Shown here piece by piece: positions 8,858-17,600 of a stretch of DNA of 64,000 nt (position 1 is the stretch's first letter; the number at the start of each line of letters is the position of its first letter). Origin of the DNA: Mycolicibacterium komossense (GTDB lineage: Bacteria; Actinomycetota; Actinomycetes; Mycobacteriales; Mycobacteriaceae); assembly GCF_025822605.1 (NCBI RefSeq), contig NZ_JACKTY010000033.1, positions 124,509 to 188,508 of the forward strand, given 5' to 3'. Under the pieces are notes generated by a model. That model was not told the origin of the DNA. It saw only the letters and a program-made list of their open reading frames with translations, and did not search any database. A program made the position numbers and the translations under genes.

Positions 8858-9733
8858 TCAGTCGAATTCGACCAGGTTCGTCGGCGCTCGGAGCTGTTCG
8901 AGGAACGGCGTTTGATAGACGAGCGGAGTGAGGATTCGCAAAACCCGTCCGCGCCCCAGCGGCATCCCCAACTCGCGGACCGAACGGACGCCGGAGAGTG
9001 CACACAGCTCCTTGTATCGGTTTGCCGTGAACCAAAACGGCATCGGGGGCGACGTGTAGTGCTCGCTGAGTTTGATGCCGCGTTGCGAGTACGAGCTCAA
9101 GAACCGAGGAATGCTGTCGAAAATCAGCTGACCACCAGGAAATCGCTTGGCGCAGGCGGCGATCAGATCGAAAACCGCGTCGTGGTCCAGGTACTGGAAC
9201 AGGCCCTCGGCGGTGATCAACACTCCTTTGGTGTCGTCGACGTCGTCCATCCAGGAGTGGACGAGGGCAGACTGGGCGCGGTAGTGCAGCCGATCCGACG
9301 TCGGAAGGAGTTCTCGACGCAACTGCACGATTGGTTCGAGGTCGACTGAAAGCCAGGATATCTCGTCATTGTCAACGCGCCAGAAGCTAGTCTGCAGACC
9401 CTCGGCCAAGGCGACAACGGTGGCTCGCGGATGTGTATCGAGATAGTCGCGGGTGGCGTTGTCGAAGGCCAGTGCGCGAAGGGCGGTCGCTTGGTGTAGC
9501 CGGCCGAAGTGGTGGTAGTCGTAGTCGAGGCTTTCGTGCAGGGCGATACCGATCGGGTCGTCGATGATGCCGTCGGGTCGAGCGGCCTCGGTTGCCCGCT
9601 GATGAAGGGTGAGCAGCGCGGTTTCGGATATCCCGGCAAGGTGACGGGCGTCGATGACTGGCATGGAGTCACCGTACTCGTAGTGGTCCTCGCCGAGTAT
9701 CTCTGAAGCGCAGCAGGACTCAGGCACTGACAT
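8858..9733 (-). CDS. Class I SAM methyltransferase, leucine carboxyl methyltransferase (LCM/PPM1) family
   Basis: A 291-residue protein with hallmarks of the mycobacterial LCM/PPM1-type methyltransferases: an Arg/Asp-rich N-terminus (RPDGIIDDPIGIALHESLDYDYHH), ATVVALAEGLQTSFWRVD around the SAM site, then WLSVDLEPIVQLRRELLP and LITAEGLFQYLD. A later start (ATG at 9664, reading MPVIDARHLAG) gives 268 residues and is equally possible. It is the only - strand gene between ESX-3/mmpL and the INLP genes, and it runs divergently from the PPE gene. Substrate is unknown; methylation of the lipopeptide or another lipid is possible but unproven. Confidence 0.75.
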   Translation of the reverse strand: MSVPESCCASEILGEDHYEYGDSMPVIDARHLAGISETALLTLHQRATEAARPDGIIDDPIGIALHESLDYDYHHFGRLHQATALRALAFDNATRDYLDTHPRATVVALAEGLQTSFWRVDNDEISWLSVDLEPIVQLRRELLPTSDRLHYRAQSALVHSWMDDVDDTKGVLITAEGLFQYLDHDAVFDLIAACAKRFPGGQLIFDSIPRFLSSYSQRGIKLSEHYTSPPMPFWFTANRYKELCALSGVRSVRELGMPLGRGRVLRILTPLVYQTPFLEQLRAPTNLVEFD

Positions 9734-9829
9734 GTCGGGAACTCTTCGTCTCCCCGTCCGACTAACTCATAGGTGAGATATCGCAACACCGAGCACCGCA
9801 CCGTCGAGCCTGCATAGGGAGATCTAGAT

Positions 9830-11305
9830 GTGACAGCCCCGATCTGGATGGCTGTTCCGCCGGAAGCGCACTCGACTCTGTTGAGCGCCGGTCCCGGTCC
9901 GGGATCATTGCTCGCTGCCGCTGAGCAATGGCGCCAGCTTAGTTATCAATACAGTTCCACTGCAGCCGAATTGACCCAACTGCTGGCCGAAGTGCAGGCC
10001 GGCAGTTGGCAAGGGTCCAGCGCAGCACAGTATGTTGCGGCGCATACTCCGTATTTGGCCTGGCTTGAGCAGGCCGCTGTTGACAGCGCCGTTGTCGCTA
10101 CACAGCAGGACATGGTCGCCGCCGCCTACAGCACTGCCTTAGCCGTCATGCCTACGCTGGCTGAGCTGGCCGCCAATCACATCACTCATGGAGCGTTGCT
10201 CGGCACCAACTTCTTCGGCATCAACACCATCCCGATCGCGCTCAACGAGGCCGATTACGTCCGGATGTGGATTCAGGCCGCGCAGACAATGGGTACTTAC
10301 CAGGTTGTCACAGAGATGGCCACCTCGGCGGTACCGGCTGTGCAACCAGCACCACCCATTCTCGCTCCGGGTGGCGAGGTTTCGAGCAGCCAACTCAACG
10401 TGGTGGGTTCGATCGAACAGCTCATCAAGGACATTGCGGACTTTATCGCCGATCCGTACAAGTACTTTCTGCAGTTTTTCCAGGGGCTCGGATTCAGCCC
10501 CGAGGTCGCCCTGATCTTGACCGGTATTGCCGCGGCGTTGTACGAGGTGATCTGGATTCCCTACTATCTGTCGTATTCCCTTTTGCTTCTACCCTTCTTC
10601 GCGCCAGCGCTGAGCGCACTGAGCGCACTGAGCGCCCTGAGTGCGCTCGGCCTACTGCTCAACAGGGATCCGCTGCCGGCCGGACTGACGCCGGGGCCGG
10701 CTGAATCCAGCCCTGCTCGTCAGCCCGGCTCAAGCCTGGATGCTGGGGTGACGCTGGCCCCCTCGGCCAGCCCAAGTGCAGGCTCGCAGGCCGGCAGCCC
10801 CACTCCGAATTCACCCACTTCGGCTCCGGCGGGCAGTCCCGCACCGTCGCCCACCATCGGCTACCTCGTGCCGGGTCTGGCACCGCCCGGCGTGGGTTCA
10901 GGTCCCAAAACCGGCGCGAAGTCATCCGACGTCGCCGTCGACATGGTCAGCGCCCTCGCCGCTGCCAGAGCGTCGGCCGCTGCCCGCCGCCGCGAGAAAC
11001 ACACCAGCAAGAACCGGGGACGGGCGCGCGGCTATCGTTACGAATTCCTTGATGCAACACCGTCCGCGAAACCCGGTGATCCCTCGGGCACAGCTCAACA
11101 CGCGTCCACCTCAGCGGGTAGTCATGGTGCGGGACCCATCGGCTTTGCCGGCGCCGCGCCGATCGCAGCGGAAGTTTCTGCGGCCGGATTGACCGAGCTT
11201 TCCACCGACAGCACGAGGGAATCTCTCCCCCTACTCCCCGCCAACTGGTCAATTGACGACAAGGAAAACCGGGACCCCAGCGGAGGGAACTTTTCACCAC
11301 CGTGA
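9830..11305 (+). CDS. PPE1: PPE family protein, PPE1 type, heading the isonitrile lipopeptide operon
   Basis: A 491-residue PPE protein with Pro-Pro-Glu at 10-12 and the W60-Q-G turn in the ~180-residue PPE domain. Both the PPE domain (FFGINTIPIALNEADYVRMW) and the C-terminus (GLAPPGVGSGPK, RGYRYEFLDAT) match Rv0096 (PPE1), which also sits before the INLP genes. The same PPE-domain stretch is shared with PPE4 of ESX-3. The middle has hydrophobic helices and a SAL repeat; the tail is Pro/Ser/Gly-rich. The start is GTG after GGGAGATCT; the ATG two bases earlier is in another frame and meets a stop. It is the best candidate to replace PPE4 as PE5 partner. Confidence 0.9.
   Translation: MTAPIWMAVPPEAHSTLLSAGPGPGSLLAAAEQWRQLSYQYSSTAAELTQLLAEVQAGSWQGSSAAQYVAAHTPYLAWLEQAAVDSAVVATQQDMVAAAYSTALAVMPTLAELAANHITHGALLGTNFFGINTIPIALNEADYVRMWIQAAQTMGTYQVVTEMATSAVPAVQPAPPILAPGGEVSSSQLNVVGSIEQLIKDIADFIADPYKYFLQFFQGLGFSPEVALILTGIAAALYEVIWIPYYLSYSLLLLPFFAPALSALSALSALSALGLLLNRDPLPAGLTPGPAESSPARQPGSSLDAGVTLAPSASPSAGSQAGSPTPNSPTSAPAGSPAPSPTIGYLVPGLAPPGVGSGPKTGAKSSDVAVDMVSALAAARASAAARRREKHTSKNRGRARGYRYEFLDATPSAKPGDPSGTAQHASTSAGSHGAGPIGFAGAAPIAAEVSAAGLTELSTDSTRESLPLLPANWSIDDKENRDPSGGNFSPP
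10610..10648 (+). repeat. Nine-base tandem repeat coding Ser-Ala-Leu units
   Basis: Just over four imperfect copies of CTGAGCGCA lie inside the PPE1-type gene and encode a run of SAL tripeptides in a hydrophobic helix (about residues 260-273). M. tuberculosis PPE1 has a similar but shorter LSALTALSAL stretch at this place. Copy number could vary between strains by slippage without breaking the frame. Confidence 0.6.
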
Positions 11306-11399
11306 TTCGACTGTTGATGAGTTGGCGCTGTCCTCGTGATCGGAGTGCGCTCGAGCCTGACCGAAGCAGCAAAAAAGAGAAACGAGGAGTAGAGGGTAG

Positions 11400-12269
11400 A
11401 TGTCTCTCAATGTGAAAGGCGAGGGTCTGGGGGCGCAAGTCACCGGGATCGATCCGCACAACCTGGACAGTGTTACCAGAGACGAGATTCGTGAACTCGT
11501 ATACAGCAACAAGCTCATTGTCCTCAAAGATGTCCATCCGAGCCCGGAACAGTTCCTCGAGCTAGGCCGGATAGTCGGCGATATCGTCACCTACTACGAG
11601 CCGATCTATCACCACAAAGAGTTTCCGGAGATCTTCGTCTCGTCCACCGAGCAAGGTCAGGGTGTTCCGAAAACTGGTGCGTTCTGGCACATCGACTACA
11701 TGTTCATGCCGGAACCGTTCGCCTTCTCGATGGTGGTGCCTCTGGCAGTTCCCGGAAGTGATCGGGGAACCTACTTCATCGATCTCAACAAGGTGTGGGA
11801 GTCGCTTTCCCCGGCTCAGCAGGAACCCGCTCGCGGAACATTCAGTACCCATGATCCCCGGCGCCACATCAAGATCCGGCCAAGCGATGTGTACAAGCCG
11901 ATCGGGGAGGTGTGGGCAGAGATCAGCAAGACCACGCCACCCATCAAGTGGCCCACGGTGATCAGGCACCCGATGACCGGCGAAGAGATCCTCTACATCT
12001 GCGCGTCTGGCACCAGTAAAATTGAGGATAAGGACGGAAACGTTCTCGACCCAGCGATACTGAACGAACTGATGACCGCCACAGGGCAACTCGATCCCGA
12101 ATTTAGTTCGCCGTTCATCCACACCCAGCATTACGAGGTCGGAGATATCGTGTTGTGGGACAACCGCGTTCTCATGCATCGCGCCAAACACGGCACGGCG
12201 TCGGGCACTCTCACGACCTACCGCCTGACGATGTTGGACGGCCTCACGACGCCGGGGTACGCCGTATGA
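11400..12269 (+). CDS. Non-haem iron(II) oxidase forming the isonitrile group (Rv0097/ScoE/MmaE type)
   Basis: A 289-residue TauD/TfdA-fold protein, equivalent to Rv0097, MmaE and ScoE. In the INLP pathway this family turns an N-carboxymethyl beta-amino fatty acid into the isonitrile acid using Fe(II) and 2-oxoglutarate. The facial triad is visible as H97-x-D99 (FWHIDYMF) and H260 (RVLMHRAKHG). A conserved Arg in TTYRLTML follows and would bind 2-oxoglutarate. AACGAGGAG lies upstream of the ATG. The stop overlaps the next start (ATGA). The gene order oxidase-FcoT-FadD-ACP-NRPS makes this specific role strong. Confidence 0.9.
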   Translation: MSLNVKGEGLGAQVTGIDPHNLDSVTRDEIRELVYSNKLIVLKDVHPSPEQFLELGRIVGDIVTYYEPIYHHKEFPEIFVSSTEQGQGVPKTGAFWHIDYMFMPEPFAFSMVVPLAVPGSDRGTYFIDLNKVWESLSPAQQEPARGTFSTHDPRRHIKIRPSDVYKPIGEVWAEISKTTPPIKWPTVIRHPMTGEEILYICASGTSKIEDKDGNVLDPAILNELMTATGQLDPEFSSPFIHTQHYEVGDIVLWDNRVLMHRAKHGTASGTLTTYRLTMLDGLTTPGYAV

Positions 12270-12832
12270 GTACCGCCGATCTGACGCCCGCCGCTGCCGC
12301 CTTTGCCGGGCCCGAGGCCCAGGTCTCCGAGACCGCCCCGATCGATGAGGATCTGCTCGTCAGAGTGCTCGAGCCGTACTCGTACAAGGACTGCCGCTAC
12401 CTATTGGACGCCCAGTACAAAGCCACCGAGGATTCGGTCTTCGCGCTCGGGAACTTCAGCATCACCGAGTCGGCCTACATTCGCGGCACCGGGCACTTCA
12501 ATGCGGCAGAGTTTCTGATTGCCTTCAATCAACTTGCCTACAGCGCCTTTGCGCCGGCGATCCTCAACGAGGAGATTCCGGTGCTGAGGGGGTGGTCGAT
12601 AGCAGATTACTTCGACTACCAGCTTCCCAGCATGCTGATCAAGACGTCATCCTTGCGCTTCCGGCGCCCGATCAACGCACCGAAGTTCTCGGCACGCCTG
12701 CTGTGCAAGGATTTTGAGATCGTCGAACGAACCTGGCGCTATCTGAAGGTCCCGTGCACCATCGAGTTCTGGGACGAGGACGGTGGGGCTGCATCAGGTG
12801 ATGTCGAACTCGCAGCCCTCAATATTCCGTAA
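12266..12832 (+). CDS. fcoT: FcoT-type hot-dog protein of the isonitrile lipopeptide pathway (Rv0098/ScoD/MmaD)
   Basis: A 188-residue single hot-dog-fold protein, matching Rv0098 FcoT (183 residues). FcoT was first described as a long-chain acyl-CoA thioesterase. Its pathway relatives ScoD/MmaD act on the alpha,beta-unsaturated acyl-ACP to add glycine at the beta carbon and release the product. Features include CRYLLDAQYKATEDSVFALGN and the fatty-acyl pocket stretch GHFNAAEFLIAFNQLAYSAF. The ATG overlaps the oxidase stop by four bases, so equimolar production is expected. Confidence 0.9.
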   Translation: MSTADLTPAAAAFAGPEAQVSETAPIDEDLLVRVLEPYSYKDCRYLLDAQYKATEDSVFALGNFSITESAYIRGTGHFNAAEFLIAFNQLAYSAFAPAILNEEIPVLRGWSIADYFDYQLPSMLIKTSSLRFRRPINAPKFSARLLCKDFEIVERTWRYLKVPCTIEFWDEDGGAASGDVELAALNIP

Positions 12833-12859
12833 TCGACCGCCAGGGAAGAGGTCATAGGT

Positions 12860-14452
12860 ATGTCCCAGTCAGCGCCTACCGTGCTGGGTCGGGTCTTGGT
12901 GCAGGCGCGGCAGCGGCCTGAGGCGATAGCCTTACGCCGCTGCGACGGTGCCAGCGCCATTCGGTATGGCGAGCTCATAGCCCAGGTGGACAGGCTGGCC
13001 GCCGAGCTTCGGGCGCACTCGGTGTCACAGGGATCGCGGGTGCTCGTGATATCGGACAACGGACCCGAGACATATCTGTCGGTGCTGACCTGTGCCAAGC
13101 TCGGGGCAATCGCCGTCATGGTGGATGGCAATCTGCCACCCGCTACCATCGACCGCTTCTCGCAGATCACTGATCCCAGCGCGGTTCTCGTCGCGTCGGG
13201 AATTCGGATCGGGCCTGCCGACGTGCCGGGGACTCTCCGCGCGACGCCGGCGATCTGGGTCGATATCGCCTCTGGCGCAGATGATTCCAGCAGCTCCCTG
13301 ACTGCGGCTGCGGATTCAGCCGATAGTTCCGTAGACCAGGGTCCGGAAACTCCACTGGCGATGATCTTCACCAGCGGCACCACCGGCGAGCCAAAGGCCG
13401 TGCTGCTGCCCAATCGCACCTTCTTCGCCGTCGCAGATATCTTGCAGGAGGAAGGCCTGAACTGGATCAGTTGGGTCATCGGCGAGACCACGTACTCGCC
13501 ATTGCCGGCAACGCATATCGGCGGACTCTGGTGGATCCTCAACTGTTTGATGCACGGCGGGGTGTGCGTTACCGGCGGCGAGGCCACCTCGTTGCTGACG
13601 GAGACTTTCACCGCGAATGAGGTCGCAACGACATGCCTGGTTCCCACTCTTGTCTCCAGGCTGGTTTCCGAAGTGAAGGCCGGCGCGGCGCTTCCGTCGT
13701 CTCTGCGTCTGGTTGGATACGGCGGTTCCCGGGCGATCGCCTCGGATATCAGCTTCGTCGAAGCGGCCGGTATCCGTACTGCGCAGGTCTACGGATTGAG
13801 TGAGACCGGTTGCACCGCTTTGTGTCTCCCAACCGGTGATGACTCGATATCCAAAATCGAGAAGGGTGCAGTCGGACGCCCGTATCCCGGTGTGGAGGCG
13901 TACCTCGCCGATGGCGGCGGATCGCCCGCTCAGCCCGATGGAGCTCCGTCAGCGCCGTCCGGCACCTTGTGGATAAAGTCACCGGCAAACATGCTGGGGT
14001 ACTGGAACAATCCGGAACGTACTCAAGAGGTTCTGGTCGACGGATGGGTGAACACCGGCGACCTTCTGGAGCGCCATGAGGATGGTTTCTTCTACATCAA
14101 GGGGCGAGCGTCGGAGATGATCATCTCCGGTGGAGTGAACATCGCCCCCGATGAGGTCGACCGCATTGCGGAGGATGTTGCTGGTGTCCGAGAGGCTGCG
14201 TGCTACGAAATCCCCGATTCTGAGTTCGGGGCACTAGTGGGACTGGCCGTGGTCCCGGCGACAGACCTCGAGCAGTCGGAAGTCCGCAAACTCAAGCACG
14301 CGATTGCGGCACGCTATCGGCGGGAGTCCGAGTCGATGGCGCGTCCGTCGTCGATTGTGATCGTTGCCGATATTCCGCGAACTCAGTCCGGGAAAGTCAT
14401 GCGGGCATCGCTGGCTGCGGCCGTCGCCGGTGGCGCGGTAGTTCGTGACTGA
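12860..14452 (+). CDS. fadD10: Fatty acyl-AMP/acyl-ACP ligase FadD10 type (Rv0099/ScoC/MmaC)
   Basis: A 530-residue ANL-superfamily adenylating enzyme, similar to Rv0099 FadD10 (540). The phosphate-binding motif is FTSGTTGEPKA, followed by YGLSETG, the hinge NTGDLLERHEDGFFYIKGRASE, and the catalytic Lys motif RTQSGKVMRASLA near the C-terminus. It activates a fatty acid and loads it on the adjacent ACP for the isonitrile pathway. It begins 27 bases after fcoT with GGGAAGAGGTC upstream, and its end overlaps the ACP gene by eight bases. Confidence 0.9.
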   Translation: MSQSAPTVLGRVLVQARQRPEAIALRRCDGASAIRYGELIAQVDRLAAELRAHSVSQGSRVLVISDNGPETYLSVLTCAKLGAIAVMVDGNLPPATIDRFSQITDPSAVLVASGIRIGPADVPGTLRATPAIWVDIASGADDSSSSLTAAADSADSSVDQGPETPLAMIFTSGTTGEPKAVLLPNRTFFAVADILQEEGLNWISWVIGETTYSPLPATHIGGLWWILNCLMHGGVCVTGGEATSLLTETFTANEVATTCLVPTLVSRLVSEVKAGAALPSSLRLVGYGGSRAIASDISFVEAAGIRTAQVYGLSETGCTALCLPTGDDSISKIEKGAVGRPYPGVEAYLADGGGSPAQPDGAPSAPSGTLWIKSPANMLGYWNNPERTQEVLVDGWVNTGDLLERHEDGFFYIKGRASEMIISGGVNIAPDEVDRIAEDVAGVREAACYEIPDSEFGALVGLAVVPATDLEQSEVRKLKHAIAARYRRESESMARPSSIVIVADIPRTQSGKVMRASLAAAVAGGAVVRD

Positions 14453-14690
14453 GACGCTGCGCGAGAGGATCCTCGCTGCCATAGCGGAGGTGCTCTATAT
14501 CGACGAGTCGGACCTCATCGACGGCGACGCAACCGATCTCAGAGATCTCGGGCTGGATTCTGTTCGATTCGTACTCCTGATGAAACAGCTCGGTGTGGAT
14601 CGCGAATCCGAACTGCCGGCCCGGTTGGCCGACAACCTGTCGATCGCGGGCTGGGTTCGGGAGCTGGAGCAGTTGCGTGACATCCGCTGA
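14445..14690 (+). CDS. Acyl carrier protein of the isonitrile lipopeptide pathway (Rv0100/ScoB/MmaB)
   Basis: An 81-residue carrier protein starting at GTG. The phosphopantetheine site is S39 in DLGLDSVRF. It is close in size to Rv0100 (78) and sits in the same place between FadD10 and the NRPS. It would carry the acyl chain from the ligase to the FcoT-type enzyme and to the NRPS condensation domain. It overlaps fadD10 by eight bases and the NRPS gene by fourteen, consistent with one transcript. Confidence 0.9.
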   Translation: MTETLRERILAAIAEVLYIDESDLIDGDATDLRDLGLDSVRFVLLMKQLGVDRESELPARLADNLSIAGWVRELEQLRDIR

Positions 14691-17600
14691 CGACGCTCGC
14701 GGGCCGCGAGTTCCGTTAAGCAGGTCTCAACAGAACATTTTCCACGGGGTGCTGCAGGACGGCGACCCCTCGCTGTATCTCATCGGGCGGCGTTACCGAT
14801 TCCACCCGTTGGAACGGCCGGCATTCCTGGCCGCGCTGAGAGCGACGGTGCTTGAGAACCCCGTTCAGCTGTGTGTTCTCGAGGCGTCGCAGACCGAGTT
14901 CGGCTATCCGGATCTGGTGCCGCGGTTGCAGTTGCGCGACGTCGTGCGTGAGCAATCGGACGCGCAGTGCCAGCGCGGTTCCACTGACGTCGAGCTCAGC
15001 CGCACGTGGGAGTCTGGCATCATCGCGAAACCGCTCGTGCGCTACACGGTGCGGACCGACCCCCGCGGTGATGTGTCGGGCCTTGACGTTCACGCGCATC
15101 ACATCCTGCTTGACGGCGGCGCGACGGGGCTCATCGAAGCTGATCTGGCGCGACACCTGGGAACCGGTCGCTCTGTCGAGCTTCCCAGTGCCATCGAGGG
15201 TTTGGGCAGGCTGACCCAGGCGCACCAGCGCGAGGCGACCAGGGTGGCGGAATCGCTGGAGCGGCTCGCCGAGATGGTGCAGCGTGAGCTCGAAGACCAG
15301 GCGCGCCACGGCGGGTACGGCCAACACTCGAGCGATACTCCTGGGACAGTGGCCAAGGGGGTCCTGCGCGAATCTGTCGGGATCTCCGGGGATGCATACG
15401 ACGCGATCGTCACGCTCTCGGAGGTCGAGCAGATCCCGCTCAACGTGCTGGTTGCTGCCGCGGCAGTCGCGGTGGACGCCGGTCTTCGGCAGAGTGCCGA
15501 GAGCCTGCTGGTTCACGCGGTGGATAACCGGTTCGGCGAACCCGATCTGAATGTTGCAACATGCCTGGTCAACTCGGTGGCGCAGGTGGTGCGGTTTCCT
15601 GCGTTCGCGTCGGTGGCGGATGTCGCTCGAATTCTTGACCGGGGCTACGTCAAGGCGTTGAGACGCCGGTGGCTGCGTGAGGAGCACTACCGCCGGAGGT
15701 ATCTGGCGATCAACCGGACATCTCATGTAGAGGCGCTGGCGCTCAACTTCCTGCGGGAGCCGTGTGCCCCCGAGCTTCGCCCTTACATGGCCGAGTCGCC
15801 GGTGACCACCGATATCGGTCCGGTAGAGGGACTGACGGTGGCATCCGTATTGGACGAGGAACAGCGCACACTCAATCTCAGTATCTGGAGCCGGGCCGAC
15901 CTGCCCGAGAGCACATCCCACGTCGGAATCGCCGAACGGATGTCTGCGGTGCTCGAAGCGATGCCGGCGATGTGGCAAAGCCCCCTCGCGATGACGGTCG
16001 GCGAGTGGTTCGGGCTCACTGCAGAAGGGCAAATTGACCAAGGTGATTCGACAAACCACACAGAGCAGACGCCGATATCTGCGTGGTTTCTGGATCGTAG
16101 CGGTGGAGTCGGCCACACTCTTGAGAAGCGCCCTGGCGTATACCGCTGGGTGGCCTGGTTGGCGGAGAACGGCGCCGAGCCCGGTGATGTCGTGGTGCTC
16201 ACCGATGACGACACCGACAAGACCGTCGATCTCCTGATCGCCTCCCACCTGGCCGGCTGTGGCTACAGTGTCTGCGACACCGCGGATGAGGTTGGGAAGC
16301 GTGCGAACTCGATTGCCGAGCAGGGCGGCGCCGTTGCCACGCATATTGTGGCTGTCGCCGCCACCGTGCTGTCGCCGGGTCTGGACCGCGAGCGTCGGAG
16401 AATCGCCGACAGACGTATCGAACAGGTTGCCCACGACACCGAGCTGGCCGGCAAGACCGCCTACATCATGGCGACTTCGGGCTCGACCGGAGCGCCCAAA
16501 CTCGTCCGGGTTTCGCACGGGTCCTTAGCGCTCTTTTGTGACGCGATCAGGGCCTCCTATGGGTGGGGGCCGCAGGACACGATTCTGCAGTGTGCGCCGT
16601 TGACCTCGGATATCAGCGTCGAGGAGATCTTCTGCGGCGCGTTCTGTGGGTCGGAGTTCATCCGATCGACGGCGATTAAGATGGGCGACCTGCCCTCGCT
16701 CGCAGCAGATCTCGTCGACAAGGGCCCGACGGTCGTCGACCTGCCGACCGCAGTGTGGCATCTGTTGTGTGAGGACGTCGACGCGATGGAGATGGTCGGT
16801 CGTTCTCGCCTGCGTCAGATCGTAATCGGCGGTGAAGCGATCCGCCCGGCCGCCGTCGACAAGTGGATGGATTCTGCTGCTTCGCAGCGGATGTCACTGT
16901 TGTCGACGTATGGCCCCACCGAGGCCACCGTCGTCGTCACTTATCTGCCGGTCGTCTGCGACGGCTCGGCCATCCCGGCTGGTGCCCGACTCCGGCTGGG
17001 TCGGCCGATCACACCGGACACCGTCTTCATCGCCTTCGGTGAGGTCGTCATCGTCGGGGATCTGGTCTCATCGGGCTATCTCGGCTCGGCCGGAGGCAGT
17101 TTCGGCGCCGTACACACCGCTGACGGTTCACGCCGTCGTGCCTTCGCCACCGCGGATCGGGTGATTGTTGACGAGCAGGGGTTTCCGGTGTTCGCCGGAC
17201 GACGGGACGCCATCGTCAAGATCTCGGGCAAGCGTGTCGATACCGCCGAGGTGACCAGGCGCATCTCTGAGGACCCCGCTGTCGCCGATGTCGCCGTGGC
17301 GCTGCACAACGGTGGACTGGGGGTGTGGTTCGAAACGCACCGCACCCGAGAAGGAGTCGACGATCCCGGGGCGGCGACGCGTATCAGGCTGATTCTGGTG
17401 AGCTTGAGGGTGTCGTCGTTCTTCGTCCTCGGAGTGCCGAGTATCCCCCGGAAAGCGAACGGGAAAGTCGACAGCGAGAGTCTCTGGGTAACAACACAGC
17501 TCGAGGCCATCCAGGGTGATGCCGGGTCCGGCGAAAAGGCGGCTGGTCTCGCCCAGATCTGGAGCCGTCATCTGGGAAGAGTCATCGAGCCGGACTCCTC

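Noticed and set aside
9766..9777. Short palindrome CTCATAGGTGAG before the PPE gene, tested as an IdeR or Zur site
   Set aside because: Four-base arms only; it matches neither the IdeR nor the Zur consensus.
14716..16518. 600-codon open frame antisense to the NRPS
   Set aside because: High-GC shadow: no ribosome site, no recognisable domain, and Arg/His-rich composition typical of antisense frames.
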